A DNA stretch of 64,000 nucleotides, from positions 33,918 to 97,917 of the forward strand of contig CASEKE010000009.1 of assembly GCA_949288415.1 (NCBI GenBank), read 5' to 3'. Made by a program: the position numbers and the translations under genes. The notes beneath the pieces are model-generated. The model saw only the letters and a program-made list of their open reading frames with translations, was not told the DNA's origin and searched no databases. This document shows positions 17,738-26,554 of this stretch, piece after piece. Numbering within the stretch: position 1 is the stretch's first letter; every line of letters starts with the position of its first letter. The DNA is from an uncultured Spirochaetales bacterium. Lineage in GTDB: Bacteria > Spirochaetota > Spirochaetia > Sphaerochaetales > Sphaerochaetaceae.

Positions 17738-19105
17738 ATGCAGAGCGAAGAGAGCGGACGGGTTTTCGAGGAGCTTCCCGTAGCTGAGGCGCTGCGGGTC
17801 ATGATCGTTCCGACCGTGATGAGTCAGCTCATAGTCCTCATGTACAACATGGCCGATACGTTCTTCGTCGGTAGGACCGGAAATCCGTACATGGTGGCAT
17901 CCACCTCTCTAGTTCTCCCCGTATTCAACATGACGCTGTGCCTTGCCGGACTTGCAGGGGTAGGTGGTGGTGCGCTGGTATCCCGCCTGCTCGGACGCGG
18001 CATGACCGAAGAGGCATCGAAGGTCTCCTCGTTTTCAATCTATCTTGCCCTGGCTGTCGCGGCACTGTTCTCCCTGCTCGTGCTGGTGTTCCTCGATCCT
18101 CTGCTTTCCGCTCTCGGGGCAAGCGGAAACACGATGGAATACTCTCGGCAGTATGCACTTTGCGTCATTGTCGCGGGAGGAATCCCGAACGTCCTATCGA
18201 ACGTCCTATCGAATCTGATAAGAAGCGTCGGACGATCGAAGGAAGCCGGACGCGGAATAATGTTCGGCGGACTGCTGAACATCGTACTCGATCCGATATT
18301 CATGTTTCTGATCATGCCTGACGGATATGAAGTGCTCGGGGCAGGTATTGCGACCTGTCTTTCATCGTGCATGACATGCGTATACTTCTTTGCAGTCATG
18401 TTCCGCATCAGAAAGAATTCCGTCGTTTCGTTCCGGTTTGCGGGAATGCCTCTGATGAAATCGGTATCCGCGATCTTTTCGGTCGGCATCCCGTCTGCTG
18501 TGGCGACATTGCTTTTCGATCTGGACTATGTCGTGATCGACAGGCTCATGTCCGGTTACAGCGATTTTGCCCTCGCCGCCATAGGGGTAGTACTAAAGGT
18601 CGAACGTCTGCCGTTGAACATAGGAGTCGGCATATGCCAGGGCATGATGCCTCTTGTTGCATACTGCTTTTCTTCCGGAAACAGAAAGCGGATGGACAGG
18701 GCCATCGGGTTGTCGCTGCGTACCGGTCTTGTCGCAGCCGCGGTAAGCATAGTGTTTTACGAGCTGTTCGCAAGACAGCTGATCATGCTTTTCATCAAGG
18801 ATGAAACGACGATAGCCATGGCGACGGTATTTCTCAGGATAAGGGTACTCGCGACGCCGCTCATGTTCTCCAGTTTCTTTACCGTGTACCTTTTCCAGGC
18901 TTTCGGCATGGGGCGCAAATCTCTTCTCCTCGGCATCATGAGATGGCTCGTGTTCAATATACCCATGCTTTTCATACTGGATTGCCTTGTCGGCATGTAC
19001 GGTCTGGTTCTGTCCCAGATTGTCGCCGATACGCTCACAGTGATATTCTCGATACACACGTACAGGCGATTCAAGCCTTGTGCCGCTAGTCCTGTTGTCT
19101 CCTGA
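17738..19105 (+). CDS. MATE-family efflux transporter
   Basis: 455-residue inner-membrane multidrug/toxin extrusion antiporter with twelve hydrophobic segments in two homologous halves. Family motifs include LMYNMADTFFVGRTGNPY in helix 2 and the second-half equivalent VVIDRLMSGYSDFALAAIGV. Such pumps expel cationic compounds using sodium or proton gradients. The start at 17738 is chosen because the promoter and ribosome site lie directly upstream; the open frame extends 62 codons further but into the divergent promoter region. Confidence 0.9.
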   Translation: MQSEESGRVFEELPVAEALRVMIVPTVMSQLIVLMYNMADTFFVGRTGNPYMVASTSLVLPVFNMTLCLAGLAGVGGGALVSRLLGRGMTEEASKVSSFSIYLALAVAALFSLLVLVFLDPLLSALGASGNTMEYSRQYALCVIVAGGIPNVLSNVLSNLIRSVGRSKEAGRGIMFGGLLNIVLDPIFMFLIMPDGYEVLGAGIATCLSSCMTCVYFFAVMFRIRKNSVVSFRFAGMPLMKSVSAIFSVGIPSAVATLLFDLDYVVIDRLMSGYSDFALAAIGVVLKVERLPLNIGVGICQGMMPLVAYCFSSGNRKRMDRAIGLSLRTGLVAAAVSIVFYELFARQLIMLFIKDETTIAMATVFLRIRVLATPLMFSSFFTVYLFQAFGMGRKSLLLGIMRWLVFNIPMLFILDCLVGMYGLVLSQIVADTLTVIFSIHTYRRFKPCAASPVVS

Positions 19106-19140
19106 CGATTCTTTTTTCACCGTTCGAGGACTTTAGGGTT

Positions 19141-19153
19141 TATAATCCGAAGT
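19141..19153 (+). promoter_or_regulatory. -10 box placed for leaderless transcription of the Ntn-hydrolase
   Basis: A perfect TATAAT (19141-19146) ends 7 nt before ATG 19154 with no ribosome site between. No clear -35 is seen. Confidence 0.55.
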
Positions 19154-20173
19154 ATGATGAATGGATTAGGATGCACAAGCTTCTCATGGAGCACCAAGGA
19201 TCGGCGCAATCTGCTTGGCCGTACATACGATATGTTCGGAAATCTGGATGCGAACAGGATTTCCGTCGTGAACGAGGGTTATGGACTCTCGCTGTCTCCG
19301 GATGGATCGCGGAAAGTAGCGATCAGACGTCCATTTCTTTCCATGAGCGTGGTGGGTACGACCGCATCTCCGGTCTTCGTGGACGGAATCAACATCGACG
19401 GCCTCATGGGATGTCTGCTGAATTTCCCCGGATTCGGATGTTTCGATACCAACAAGGAAGACGATTGCGTGGATATCTATCCCGGGAGCTTCCTGGGCTA
19501 CATACTCGGTACCTGCTCGTCTGTCGATGAGGCAGTCCGGGTTATGAAGAAAGTAAACATGACATCAGAGAAGGTCTATGGAAGCATAATGAGCGTGCAT
19601 TACATCTTCTCGGACAGAACGGGAGAGACAATTGTCGTCGAACCTGTCGATGGAGGTCTTGCCGTGCATAGGAATACCATAGGTGTCATGGCCAACAGTC
19701 CCGACTATATGTGGCAGATGACGAATCTGAGGAATTACATCGCGATAAGCCCCGTGCATACTCCTCCTTCATACATCGCGGGCGAGGAGTTTTCTGCGAT
19801 AGGAGAGGGAACCGGAGGCATGTTCGGGCTCCCCGGCGGATATTCTTCTCCTTCCCGTTTCGTCCGGATTGCATTGGCGAAGACTTTCTGCCCCATGGGG
19901 AGCGATGAGACGGATGGTGTACGAAGGATGTTCCAGGCGTTCTCCTGCGTGACTATTCCTGAAGGCTTTTTGCGCAGGAGCCCCGAAAGCGAGGATTCCG
20001 AACAGACTCTGTGCACAAGCGTGATGTGCTCGGAAAGCATGACGTATTACTTTTCGCCTTTTACGGACAGGAGAATCACTGCAATAAGGCTGCAGGATGC
20101 CCTGTCAGGGCACAAGGATCCGATATCCTACATAGACATACCGCGGAAGGAGGATATCTCGTTCATCTCATGA
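19154..20173 (+). CDS. Choloylglycine hydrolase / penicillin V acylase family Ntn-hydrolase
   Basis: 339-residue member of the linear-amide C-N hydrolase family (PF02275), which includes bile salt hydrolases, penicillin V acylases and N-acyl-homoserine lactone acylases. The N-terminus is MMNGLGCTSFSW: the cysteine must be exposed by removal of six residues, as in acylases with a short propeptide rather than the Met-Cys start of typical bile salt hydrolases. GRTYDMFG supplies the conserved Arg-Asp pair after the nucleophile; VIVEPVDGG-like sequence and MANSPDYMWQ (conserved Asn) follow. Cytoplasmic by lack of a signal peptide. Substrate unresolved: bile acid amide, N-acyl amino acid or beta-lactam. 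Confidence 0.82.
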   Translation: MMNGLGCTSFSWSTKDRRNLLGRTYDMFGNLDANRISVVNEGYGLSLSPDGSRKVAIRRPFLSMSVVGTTASPVFVDGINIDGLMGCLLNFPGFGCFDTNKEDDCVDIYPGSFLGYILGTCSSVDEAVRVMKKVNMTSEKVYGSIMSVHYIFSDRTGETIVVEPVDGGLAVHRNTIGVMANSPDYMWQMTNLRNYIAISPVHTPPSYIAGEEFSAIGEGTGGMFGLPGGYSSPSRFVRIALAKTFCPMGSDETDGVRRMFQAFSCVTIPEGFLRRSPESEDSEQTLCTSVMCSESMTYYFSPFTDRRITAIRLQDALSGHKDPISYIDIPRKEDISFIS

Positions 20174-20203
20174 GGCCATGAAGGTCAAGGAGAGTCGAAA
20201 AAA

Positions 20204-20229
20204 ATGCCGCATCATGTCCGATGCGGCAT
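20204..20229. terminator. Bidirectional intrinsic terminator
   Basis: Stem ATGCCGCAT (20204-20212) / ATGCGGCAT (20221-20229), preceded by seven As and followed by CTTTCTTTT. It can terminate both the Ntn-hydrolase gene (+) and the converging amino-acid ABC operon (-). Confidence 0.9.
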
Positions 20230-20249
20230 CTTTCTTTTCCGGAAAAGGA

Positions 20250-21752
20250 TCATTCTATTTCCTTTATTCCATTCAGTATTCTGTCCTTCTTCCTTCTCTT
20301 GGGATCGATCGAATGTTCTACCCACGTGACGATCCTCGTCAGGATCGCCGATATGACGAAGTACATGATCGCCGTCACGATGAGAGGGAAGAACGCCTCG
20401 TACGTTCGGCTCCTGACAAGATCGCTTATCTTCGTGAGATCCAGAACGGCTATGTAGCCTACGACCGAGGTTTCCTTTATGAGCGTGACCACCTCGTTGC
20501 GGTAGATTGGCAGGAAGTGCTGCGCGGCCTGCGGAAGTATGATTCTGAAGAAGCTCTGATGCTCCGAGTATCCAAGTGCCGTGGAGGCTTCGAACTGTCC
20601 TTTGCCTATTGCGTTGCAGCCCACTCTCAGCATGTCGATCATGGAACATGCGAACATCAGAGAAAATCCTACTACCGACACCCATGTGCCGCTGAGCTTG
20701 GAAGATCCGAACACGATGTAGTATAGAATCATCAGCAACAGGACCGTGGGCATGCCGTGTATCAGCCAGAGGAACACGTTCGTACCTCCGTTCATTATCT
20801 TGTTACCCTTCCTGCAGAGCATGAAAATGCAGAATCCGAGGACGGTACCTGCAAGAATCGAAGTCACAGTGATCAGTACAGTAACTCCTGCACCCTGCAC
20901 GAACAGCTTCCATCTGGACTCCCTCAGGAACGTTTTCTCGAAGCTCTGTCCAAGTTTTTCGAAGAAACCGAGGGCCGACTCGTCCTCGCCGAGGACGACA
21001 AGACGTATCGGGGTGGAGTAGTAGATGTCGGAAAGCGTTCCCGTCTCGTTTCTCTCCTCGCTGACTACGATGTTCATTCCTATGTCGTATTTGCCGCTTT
21101 CAACTCCGGGCGCTATCGCTTCGAAAGGAACTTCGAAGAATTCGGGCGTGTAGCCGTATTCCCTGGCGAAGCGGCAGATGAAATCGACGTCGAATCCTGA
21201 GATGTTGCCGTTGCTTATGAACGAGAATGGTTCATAACCGCCTTCGACCGCAATAGCTATGGTACCGTTCTCGCCTGTGAACCCAGTGATGTCGCACGTG
21301 TCGTTCACAGGGTCGAAGTCGGCGATCCAGTAGTCGTAGAGCTCGTCCAGAAGTCCGTTCTCATTGCTTTCCCTGATGAATGCGTTGAGCTCCGACAGAA
21401 TCCTGTCCTGCCGATCGTTGTTTCCTATGATGCAGGTTGCGTTTATGTACCCGGCAGGCTCGTCCAGTACGGCAAGATCGGGATGGTTCTTCTTCTGGAC
21501 TCCGTAGCTGACTTCCTCGATGAGATACGCATCTATCTTGCCGGACTTGAGGGCAAGGATCATGTCGTTGGGCATCGTGTAGTACTGTATCGTGCTGGAA
21601 GGGACCCTGTCCTTTATGAGTTCCTCGTAGAGGACTGCCGTCTGTACGCCGATATTGTGCCCGTCGAGATCCTCGATGGTCTCGAATTCGGCTGCCGTGG
21701 CGACAGAGACGACGCAGATGAGCATGACCAATATGGCAAACAGCTTTTTCAT
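20250..21752 (-). CDS. Amino-acid ABC transporter: binding domain fused to permease
   Basis: 500-residue fusion with signal peptide MKKLFAILVMLICVVSVATA. Residues ~22-145 resemble the second half of an amino-acid binding protein (EDLDGHNIGVQTAVLYEELI through LYDYWIADF). Residues ~155-255 resemble the first half (IAIAVEGGYEPFSFI, GFDVDFICRFAREYGY, SGKYDIGMNIVVSEERN), so the halves are in swapped order. Residues ~280-490 form a HisM/GlnP-type permease with helix ITVTSILAGTVLGFCIFML and EAA-like loop EASTALGYSEHQSFFRIILP. Start from AGGAGG upstream; the ATPase gene overlaps it by a few bases. It would import a polar amino acid. Confidence 0.85.
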   Translation of the reverse strand: MKKLFAILVMLICVVSVATAAEFETIEDLDGHNIGVQTAVLYEELIKDRVPSSTIQYYTMPNDMILALKSGKIDAYLIEEVSYGVQKKNHPDLAVLDEPAGYINATCIIGNNDRQDRILSELNAFIRESNENGLLDELYDYWIADFDPVNDTCDITGFTGENGTIAIAVEGGYEPFSFISNGNISGFDVDFICRFAREYGYTPEFFEVPFEAIAPGVESGKYDIGMNIVVSEERNETGTLSDIYYSTPIRLVVLGEDESALGFFEKLGQSFEKTFLRESRWKLFVQGAGVTVLITVTSILAGTVLGFCIFMLCRKGNKIMNGGTNVFLWLIHGMPTVLLLMILYYIVFGSSKLSGTWVSVVGFSLMFACSMIDMLRVGCNAIGKGQFEASTALGYSEHQSFFRIILPQAAQHFLPIYRNEVVTLIKETSVVGYIAVLDLTKISDLVRSRTYEAFFPLIVTAIMYFVISAILTRIVTWVEHSIDPKRRKKDRILNGIKEIE

Positions 21753-21754
21753 CC

Positions 21755-22867
21755 TTACTCCTCCTCGATCCATTTGAAACGTATGGAGATCAGATGCTCG
21801 TAACCCATCGGATCCCCTTCGATGTCGTCCTGACGCACTTCCGTGGTCGGTTCCGCAAGAAGGCTCTGGAACAGGTGGCTGCCGGAGGTGTAGACATCGA
21901 ACTTTTCGCCTTTGTAGCAGATCAGCATGGAGAGTATGTCGAGCTTCTCCGAGTATTCGACCTTGACAAGTATGTCCGGCACTTCCGAATTGGAGGCGAT
22001 GTTGTTTATGCAGATTTCTTCCAGCGACAGCGTCAGCTTGCTGAGACGTTCCGCCTCGATAAGCAGCTTCTCGCCGTAGGCCAGGAGCTCCTCGTTCATT
22101 GCCTCGATGTCGAAGTCGGTCGAGTCTATCTTGTATGTGAGCGAGGTCAGTCTCTGGATGAATTTCTTGGTCATCTCCTTCTTCGGATGCTCGAATATCT
22201 GCTTCGGCGTTCCATCTTCGTATATGTACCCGTCGTACATGAACAGTATCCTGTTGGAGATCTTTCTTGCAAAATCCATCTCATGCGTCACGATCATCAT
22301 CGTCCTGCCGGTCTTTGCAAGCATCTTTATTACGGATTGGACTTCCCCGATCATCGACGGGTCGAGAGCGGACGTTGGCTCGTCGAACAGAATGATGTCC
22401 GGATCCATCGCGAGCGTCCTGGCTATGGCTATTCTCTGCTGCTGACCGCCGGAGAGTTCATCCGGGTATGCGAATACCTTGGATGCCAGTCCTACCTGCT
22501 GAAGCAGGTACATGGCCTTGTCGTATGCCTCCTGGCGGCTTCTTCCGAGAAGCGTGATCTGTGGATTCATGATGTTCTCGATTATCGTGAGATGCCCGAA
22601 CAAGTTGAACGACTGGAACACCATGCCCATCTTCTTCCGGATCTCGTTGAGATTGCATCCACTTTCCGTGATGTCCTGTCCATCGACAATGATGTTTCCG
22701 GAAGTCGGCTCCGTGAGCATGTTGATGCAGCGGAGAAGGGTGGACTTGCCTGTTCCTGACGGCCCGATGATCGATATCACATCTCCGTCGTTGATCGTGA
22801 CATTGATGTCCTTCAGCGGGATGGTATCGTCATCAAATACTTTTCTTAGGTGCTTAATCTCTATCAT
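21755..22867 (-). CDS. Amino-acid ABC transporter ATP-binding protein with C-terminal extension
   Basis: 370 residues, about 125 longer than GlnQ/HisP. Residues 1-245 are a standard polar amino-acid ATPase: Walker A GPSGTGKSTLLR, Q-loop MVFQSFNLFGHLT, signature LSGGQQQRIAIARTLA, Walker B IILFDEPTSALDPS, H-loop VTHEMDFARKI. The extra residues ~248-370 form a separate domain with LEEICINNIASNSEVPDILV and a following strand-rich part that loosely recalls a Bergerat/histidine-kinase ATPase fold, but this is not certain. It is first in the operon with the fused permease gene. Start from AGGAGAG before ATG 22867. Confidence 0.85.
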   Translation of the reverse strand: MIEIKHLRKVFDDDTIPLKDINVTINDGDVISIIGPSGTGKSTLLRCINMLTEPTSGNIIVDGQDITESGCNLNEIRKKMGMVFQSFNLFGHLTIIENIMNPQITLLGRSRQEAYDKAMYLLQQVGLASKVFAYPDELSGGQQQRIAIARTLAMDPDIILFDEPTSALDPSMIGEVQSVIKMLAKTGRTMMIVTHEMDFARKISNRILFMYDGYIYEDGTPKQIFEHPKKEMTKKFIQRLTSLTYKIDSTDFDIEAMNEELLAYGEKLLIEAERLSKLTLSLEEICINNIASNSEVPDILVKVEYSEKLDILSMLICYKGEKFDVYTSGSHLFQSLLAEPTTEVRQDDIEGDPMGYEHLISIRFKWIEEE

Positions 22868-22962
22868 CGCACTCTCCTGAAAAAATGACGGAAACTATTA
22901 CAGATCAAGAAAATCTATCACGTAACCACGTCTTTATACACAATTTCAAACATTTAGGCTAG

Positions 22963-22984
22963 CCGCAATATGGCCATATGGCGG
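22963..22984. promoter_or_regulatory. 22-bp near-perfect dyad upstream of the amino-acid ABC operon
   Basis: A 22-bp inverted repeat with one mismatched pair, centred on the perfect core ATATGGCCATAT (22968-22979), lies ~100 bp before the ATPase start. The stretch 22868-23128 holds no gene; this dyad and the inverted repeat GGAAAAGG (22983-22990) / CCTTTTCC (23014-23021) are its only clear structures. Possible operator. Confidence 0.4.
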
Positions 22985-23128
22985 AAAAGGGCGACAATTG
23001 TATGCCTGTAATGCCTTTTCCCGAAATTGTTCAAGGCCCTCAGAAATGGAAACCGGACGGATTCGAGCCTACTGCGACCGTACCTTTGGGCGGCACTTTT
23101 CCCCATGACAGATGCCAGGTGTCTTCAA

Positions 23129-23434
23129 TCATGGTATATATCGGACGAAGCCGTCGTCCGACAGATAGTACTCGTACCCGTTGGCAAGCAGCAGTATATG
23201 CCTGTGGCAGGTCGCTGCGTCTCCTCGCCCTCCTGGACCGTCGAACCGCCCCATGTACTGGAGATCTCCAGACCTGGGTCTCCTGCAGTATACAGTCAGT
23301 GTCCTTTCCAGAAGCTTCACGTTTGCCGAAAGGAAATCGAATACGGCCTTCGCGAGGGAATCGGCCATGTCGGAAAAGTCGTAGTAGCGATGGATTGCAT
23401 TGTCGAGAAGCAGCAGTTCATATCTGTATATCAT
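23129..23434 (-). CDS. Hypothetical protein, 101 residues
   Basis: Small cytoplasmic protein, no family recognised. The sequence starts MIYRYELLLLDNAIHRYYDF and ends GYEYYLSDDGFVRYIP, with mixed hydrophobic/aromatic composition that looks coding, and the opposite-strand frame is less protein-like. There is no ribosome site; TATAAG (23446-23441 on the minus strand) ends 6 nt before the ATG, which fits the leaderless pattern seen elsewhere here. It lies 69 bp after the glucosidase stop, same strand, but its own -10 box suggests separate expression. Confidence 0.55.
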   Translation of the reverse strand: MIYRYELLLLDNAIHRYYDFSDMADSLAKAVFDFLSANVKLLERTLTVYCRRPRSGDLQYMGRFDGPGGRGDAATCHRHILLLANGYEYYLSDDGFVRYIP

Positions 23435-23503
23435 GCTATTCTTATAGCCCGGAAAACGGATATATGAAGAGCTTCTTTCCTGTGGTGCCAGGTTTCCGTC
23501 ATC

Positions 23504-25156
23504 CTATCTTCTTTCCAGGAGAAACGCTTCATACGGCTTCAGGACCATGCTTTCTTGTGCGCTTCTTTTGCCGTTTGAAATGACCGACATCCAATTGCCT
23601 GCCGGCAGGGAGTACCTCCGTGGGCTGTCCGAGAAGTTCAGAAGAACCAGAAATTCCTTGCCGTATCCCATTCTCGAGAATGCGAATATGCAATCGTCGC
23701 CTGTGTTGTGGAATTCCATGCTTCCTCTTCTCAGACATGGCTCTTTTTTCCTTATTTCGATCAGTTTCCGGTAGAAGGAGAGTATGGATTCATCGTCAGC
23801 CAGAGAACTTTCGACGTTTATCGTACGATAGTTCCCGTTGATTTCCAGCCATGGTTTCCCTGTCGTGAAGCCCGCGCCCTCTTCGTTTTTCCATTGCATC
23901 GGAGTTCTCGCATTGTCCCTGCTGATTGCGGCGGCTATGCGCAGTGCCTCCTCCTCCGACTTTCCTTCGAGCAATGCCGTACGATAGGCGTTTCTCGTAT
24001 CTATGTCATTGTAGCAGCCGATCGAAGGGTAGTGCACGTCCGTCATACCGATCTCCTCCCCCTGGAAGATGAAAGGCGTTCCGGGCAGCGTCTGCATGAG
24101 CATGGCCAACATCTTTGCCGAGTCGATCCTGTACGTTGTGTCGTTCCCATATAGCGAGACCTGTCTGGGCTTGTCGTGGTTGGAAAGGAATCGGGCCCAC
24201 CAGCCGTCGTCCTTCATAGTTTCATATGACGCGACGATGTCTCTCTTCATCTTGGCGGGGGACCAAGTCCCGATCTCGACTATCGGAGGAACGAACGGTA
24301 TCGCCATCTTGAATTCCTTCCTATCCTCGCTGCAGTAGTCGCGGTAGTCGGAAAGCTTCTTTATGTTGACTTCTCCGACTGCGAATGCATCGTACTCGTC
24401 CAGGATTCGGCATATGTCCTTTATTATGGCGTGTGTACCGGGCCTGTTCGAGATGGCATCCATGTCAAGCGCATATCCTTCGGCGTTGAGCGTGTTCGTC
24501 GAATCGCAGAAGTCGCCTTTGTCCAGATAGCTTATTGCGTCCACTCTGAAGCCGTCCACTCCGAAGTCGAGCCAGCGCCTTATCATGGCGAAGATGCTCT
24601 TTCTCACTCCTTCGCTTTTCCAGTTCAGATCGGGTTGCTCCTTTGCGAACATGTGAAGATAGTACTGTCCCCTTTCCTCGCAGTATTCCCATGCGCTGCC
24701 GCCGAAGCAAGACGCCCAGTTGTTCGGTTCCTTACCGTCCTTGGGGTCTTTCCAGATGTAATAGTCGCTGTATTGTCCGGTACGCGATTTTCTCGATTCC
24801 CTGAACCATTCGTGGAAACTGGATGTATGGTTAACCACCAGATCCATTATGAGGCAGATTCCCCGTCCATGTGCCTCGTCCCTAAGCCTTTCAAGATCCT
24901 CGATCGTCCCGAATACGGGATCGATGCGATCGTAGTCGGCTATGTCGTAACCGTTGTCGTAGCAGGGGGAGACATATATGGGGGAGAGCCATATGGCATC
25001 GATTCCCAGTTTCTCCAGATAGTCGAGCTTCGAGATTATGCCCGGAAGATCGCCTATTCCGTCCCCGTTAGAATCCATGAAGCTTTTCGGATAGATCTGG
25101 TAGATTTCCAGATCCTTGAACCAGTCCTTGCTTCTTTTTTCCCTTGTATGTTCCAT
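23504..25156 (-). CDS. GH13 alpha-glucosidase (oligo-1,6-glucosidase-like)
   Basis: 550-residue glycoside hydrolase family 13 enzyme that hydrolyses alpha-glucosidic bonds of short maltodextrins, isomaltose or related sugars in the cytoplasm. Motifs in order: EIYQIYPKSFMDSNGDGIGD, conserved region I DLVVNHTS, region II GFRVDAISYL with the Asp nucleophile, region III AVGEVN with the Glu acid/base, and region IV FLSNHDKPR with the transition-state Asp; then a C-terminal beta domain. Start 25156 follows GGGAGGGG; an in-frame ATG at 25186 also exists, 11 nt after a TATAAT (25203-25198). No signal peptide, so it acts on imported sugars. Confidence 0.9.
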   Translation of the reverse strand: MEHTREKRSKDWFKDLEIYQIYPKSFMDSNGDGIGDLPGIISKLDYLEKLGIDAIWLSPIYVSPCYDNGYDIADYDRIDPVFGTIEDLERLRDEAHGRGICLIMDLVVNHTSSFHEWFRESRKSRTGQYSDYYIWKDPKDGKEPNNWASCFGGSAWEYCEERGQYYLHMFAKEQPDLNWKSEGVRKSIFAMIRRWLDFGVDGFRVDAISYLDKGDFCDSTNTLNAEGYALDMDAISNRPGTHAIIKDICRILDEYDAFAVGEVNIKKLSDYRDYCSEDRKEFKMAIPFVPPIVEIGTWSPAKMKRDIVASYETMKDDGWWARFLSNHDKPRQVSLYGNDTTYRIDSAKMLAMLMQTLPGTPFIFQGEEIGMTDVHYPSIGCYNDIDTRNAYRTALLEGKSEEEALRIAAAISRDNARTPMQWKNEEGAGFTTGKPWLEINGNYRTINVESSLADDESILSFYRKLIEIRKKEPCLRRGSMEFHNTGDDCIFAFSRMGYGKEFLVLLNFSDSPRRYSLPAGNWMSVISNGKRSAQESMVLKPYEAFLLERR

Positions 25157-25418
25157 GGTCCCCTCCCTTGTCTGTACCGAGTCCATCCACTTCGGTTATT
25201 ATACTTCCTCCGATCGCTCCATGTATATGGAATATGCATAGTTTATCGTAGCGTAGCCATGTCGAATGTACTATAAAAACCTTCAGAATGCGGACAGCGG
25301 TCTTCGTTGCCGTTTTTGACCTAAACCGATTCATAATAGTGTAGTATAAGAATAAATACCTATACAGTAAGCAATTATAAAGATTTTCCGAATCCTTTCC
25401 GGTATTTCAAATTTAACC

Positions 25419-25447
25419 TTTACAGGTTGCATGACCCATGTTATTAT
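25419..25447 (+). promoter_or_regulatory. TRAP operon promoter within an inverted repeat
   Basis: TTTACA (25419-25424), 17-bp spacer, TATTAT (25442-25447). The -35 is inside TTTACAGGTT (25419-25428), which is repeated inverted as AACCTGTAAA (25450-25459), so a dimeric regulator could bracket the promoter. Confidence 0.6.
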
Positions 25448-25460
25448 AAAACCTGTAAAA

Positions 25461-25489
25461 GTGATATCAGTATTCAAAAGTGATATCAC
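25461..25489 (+). promoter_or_regulatory. Two GTGATATCAC operator-like sites
   Basis: GTGATATCAC is perfect at 25480-25489 and nearly so (last base G) at 25461-25470; the longer unit AAAAGTGATATCA is a direct repeat with a 19-bp period. The sites lie between the promoter and the AGGAGG of the TRAP binding-protein gene, where a bound GntR-type repressor would block transcription. The GntR/FCD gene at 29242 is the natural candidate. Confidence 0.55.
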
Positions 25490-25508
25490 AAAATAGGAGG
25501 AGATTTCA

Positions 25509-26537
25509 ATGAAGAAACTAGCTGTATTCGCACTTGTGATTCTCGTCGCCCTCACAGGTGTCTTTGCAAACGGAAGTTCCGAGGAAACCGCATCCGGAAG
25601 CTCGGACAAGGTCTACACAATCAAGCTCGGCCACACCATGAGCACCGCGCATCCTCGCCACGTCGCACTGCTCGAGTTCGAGAAGTACGTCGAGGAGAAG
25701 ACCGATGGAAAGGTCCAGGTGGAACTTTATCCTGCCGGCGTTCTCGGTTCTGAGCCCGATATGCAGGAATCCATGAGAATGGGTACCCTCGAAGCCTTTG
25801 TCGGTGGACCGTTCGACACGATTTCAAAGAAGCTCAATCTGTTCCTCATGCCGTTCTTCTTCGACGACCAGGACGCTCTGATGAGAGCCGCCAAGAATGA
25901 AGAGGTCTTCAATATAATCGCAAGCGATGCAGAGGCCGGCGGACTCAAGGTCCTCGCGATCGGCGACGGCGGTGCAAGACAGATCACGAACTCCAAGAGG
26001 AGAATAACGAAACCCAGCGACATGAAGGGCCTTAAGCTCAGGACGCCTTCCATCGAGGCGATCATGGTCTGCATGGAAACCCTTGGCGCTTCGACGGTCT
26101 CCATCCCGCTTGCCGATTGCTACATGTCTCTCAAGACAGGTGTCGCCGACGGACAGGAGAACCCGATTGCCACGATCTACGACCAGAAGCTCTACGAGGT
26201 GCAGGAGTACATCACATATGTAAACTACCAGTATCATCCGGAAGTACTTACGATGAATGCGGCGTTCTACAATTCTCTTCCCGCAGAGTACCAGCAGATC
26301 CTCAGCGATGCGGCATGGATGTTCATCGATCTCGAGAACCAGATCTCTCTCGAGAACGAAGAGGCAAGACTTGCGGAGATGATCGACTACGGTTGCGACG
26401 TCTACACACCGACAGCCGAGGAGAAGCAGGCTTTCATCGATGCATGCGCTCCTGTGTACGACCATTTCGTAAACACGCTGCACTACTTCTCTCAGGAGGA
26501 ACTGGATCTGGTGAAGTCCCTTGCACAGGGAAATTGA
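25509..26537 (+). CDS. TRAP transporter substrate-binding protein, DctP family
   Basis: 342-residue periplasmic binding protein for a tripartite ATP-independent importer of carboxylates. Signal peptide MKKLAVFALVILVALTGVFA ends before NGSSEE. The family motifs KLGHTMSTAHPRHVA (first strand), GGARQITNSKRRITKPSDMK and GLKLRTPSIEAIM with the carboxylate-binding Arg, and GVADGQENPI are all present. Promoter and double operator lie just upstream; an attenuator-like terminator separates it from the permease genes. With the aldolase and GntR genes this suggests a uronate or related sugar-acid substrate. Confidence 0.93.
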   Translation: MKKLAVFALVILVALTGVFANGSSEETASGSSDKVYTIKLGHTMSTAHPRHVALLEFEKYVEEKTDGKVQVELYPAGVLGSEPDMQESMRMGTLEAFVGGPFDTISKKLNLFLMPFFFDDQDALMRAAKNEEVFNIIASDAEAGGLKVLAIGDGGARQITNSKRRITKPSDMKGLKLRTPSIEAIMVCMETLGASTVSIPLADCYMSLKTGVADGQENPIATIYDQKLYEVQEYITYVNYQYHPEVLTMNAAFYNSLPAEYQQILSDAAWMFIDLENQISLENEEARLAEMIDYGCDVYTPTAEEKQAFIDACAPVYDHFVNTLHYFSQEELDLVKSLAQGN

Positions 26538-26554
26538 CAGTCTTCCGCTTCGAC

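Noticed and set aside
21794..22759. Open frame of 321 codons on the plus strand
   Set aside because: Antisense to the amino-acid ATPase, whose Walker and signature motifs are unambiguous.
23129..23467. Plus-strand frames opposite the 101-residue gene
   Set aside because: They are longer but Arg/Ser/Pro-rich, lack ribosome sites and motifs; the minus-strand frame is more protein-like and has a -10 box at its start.
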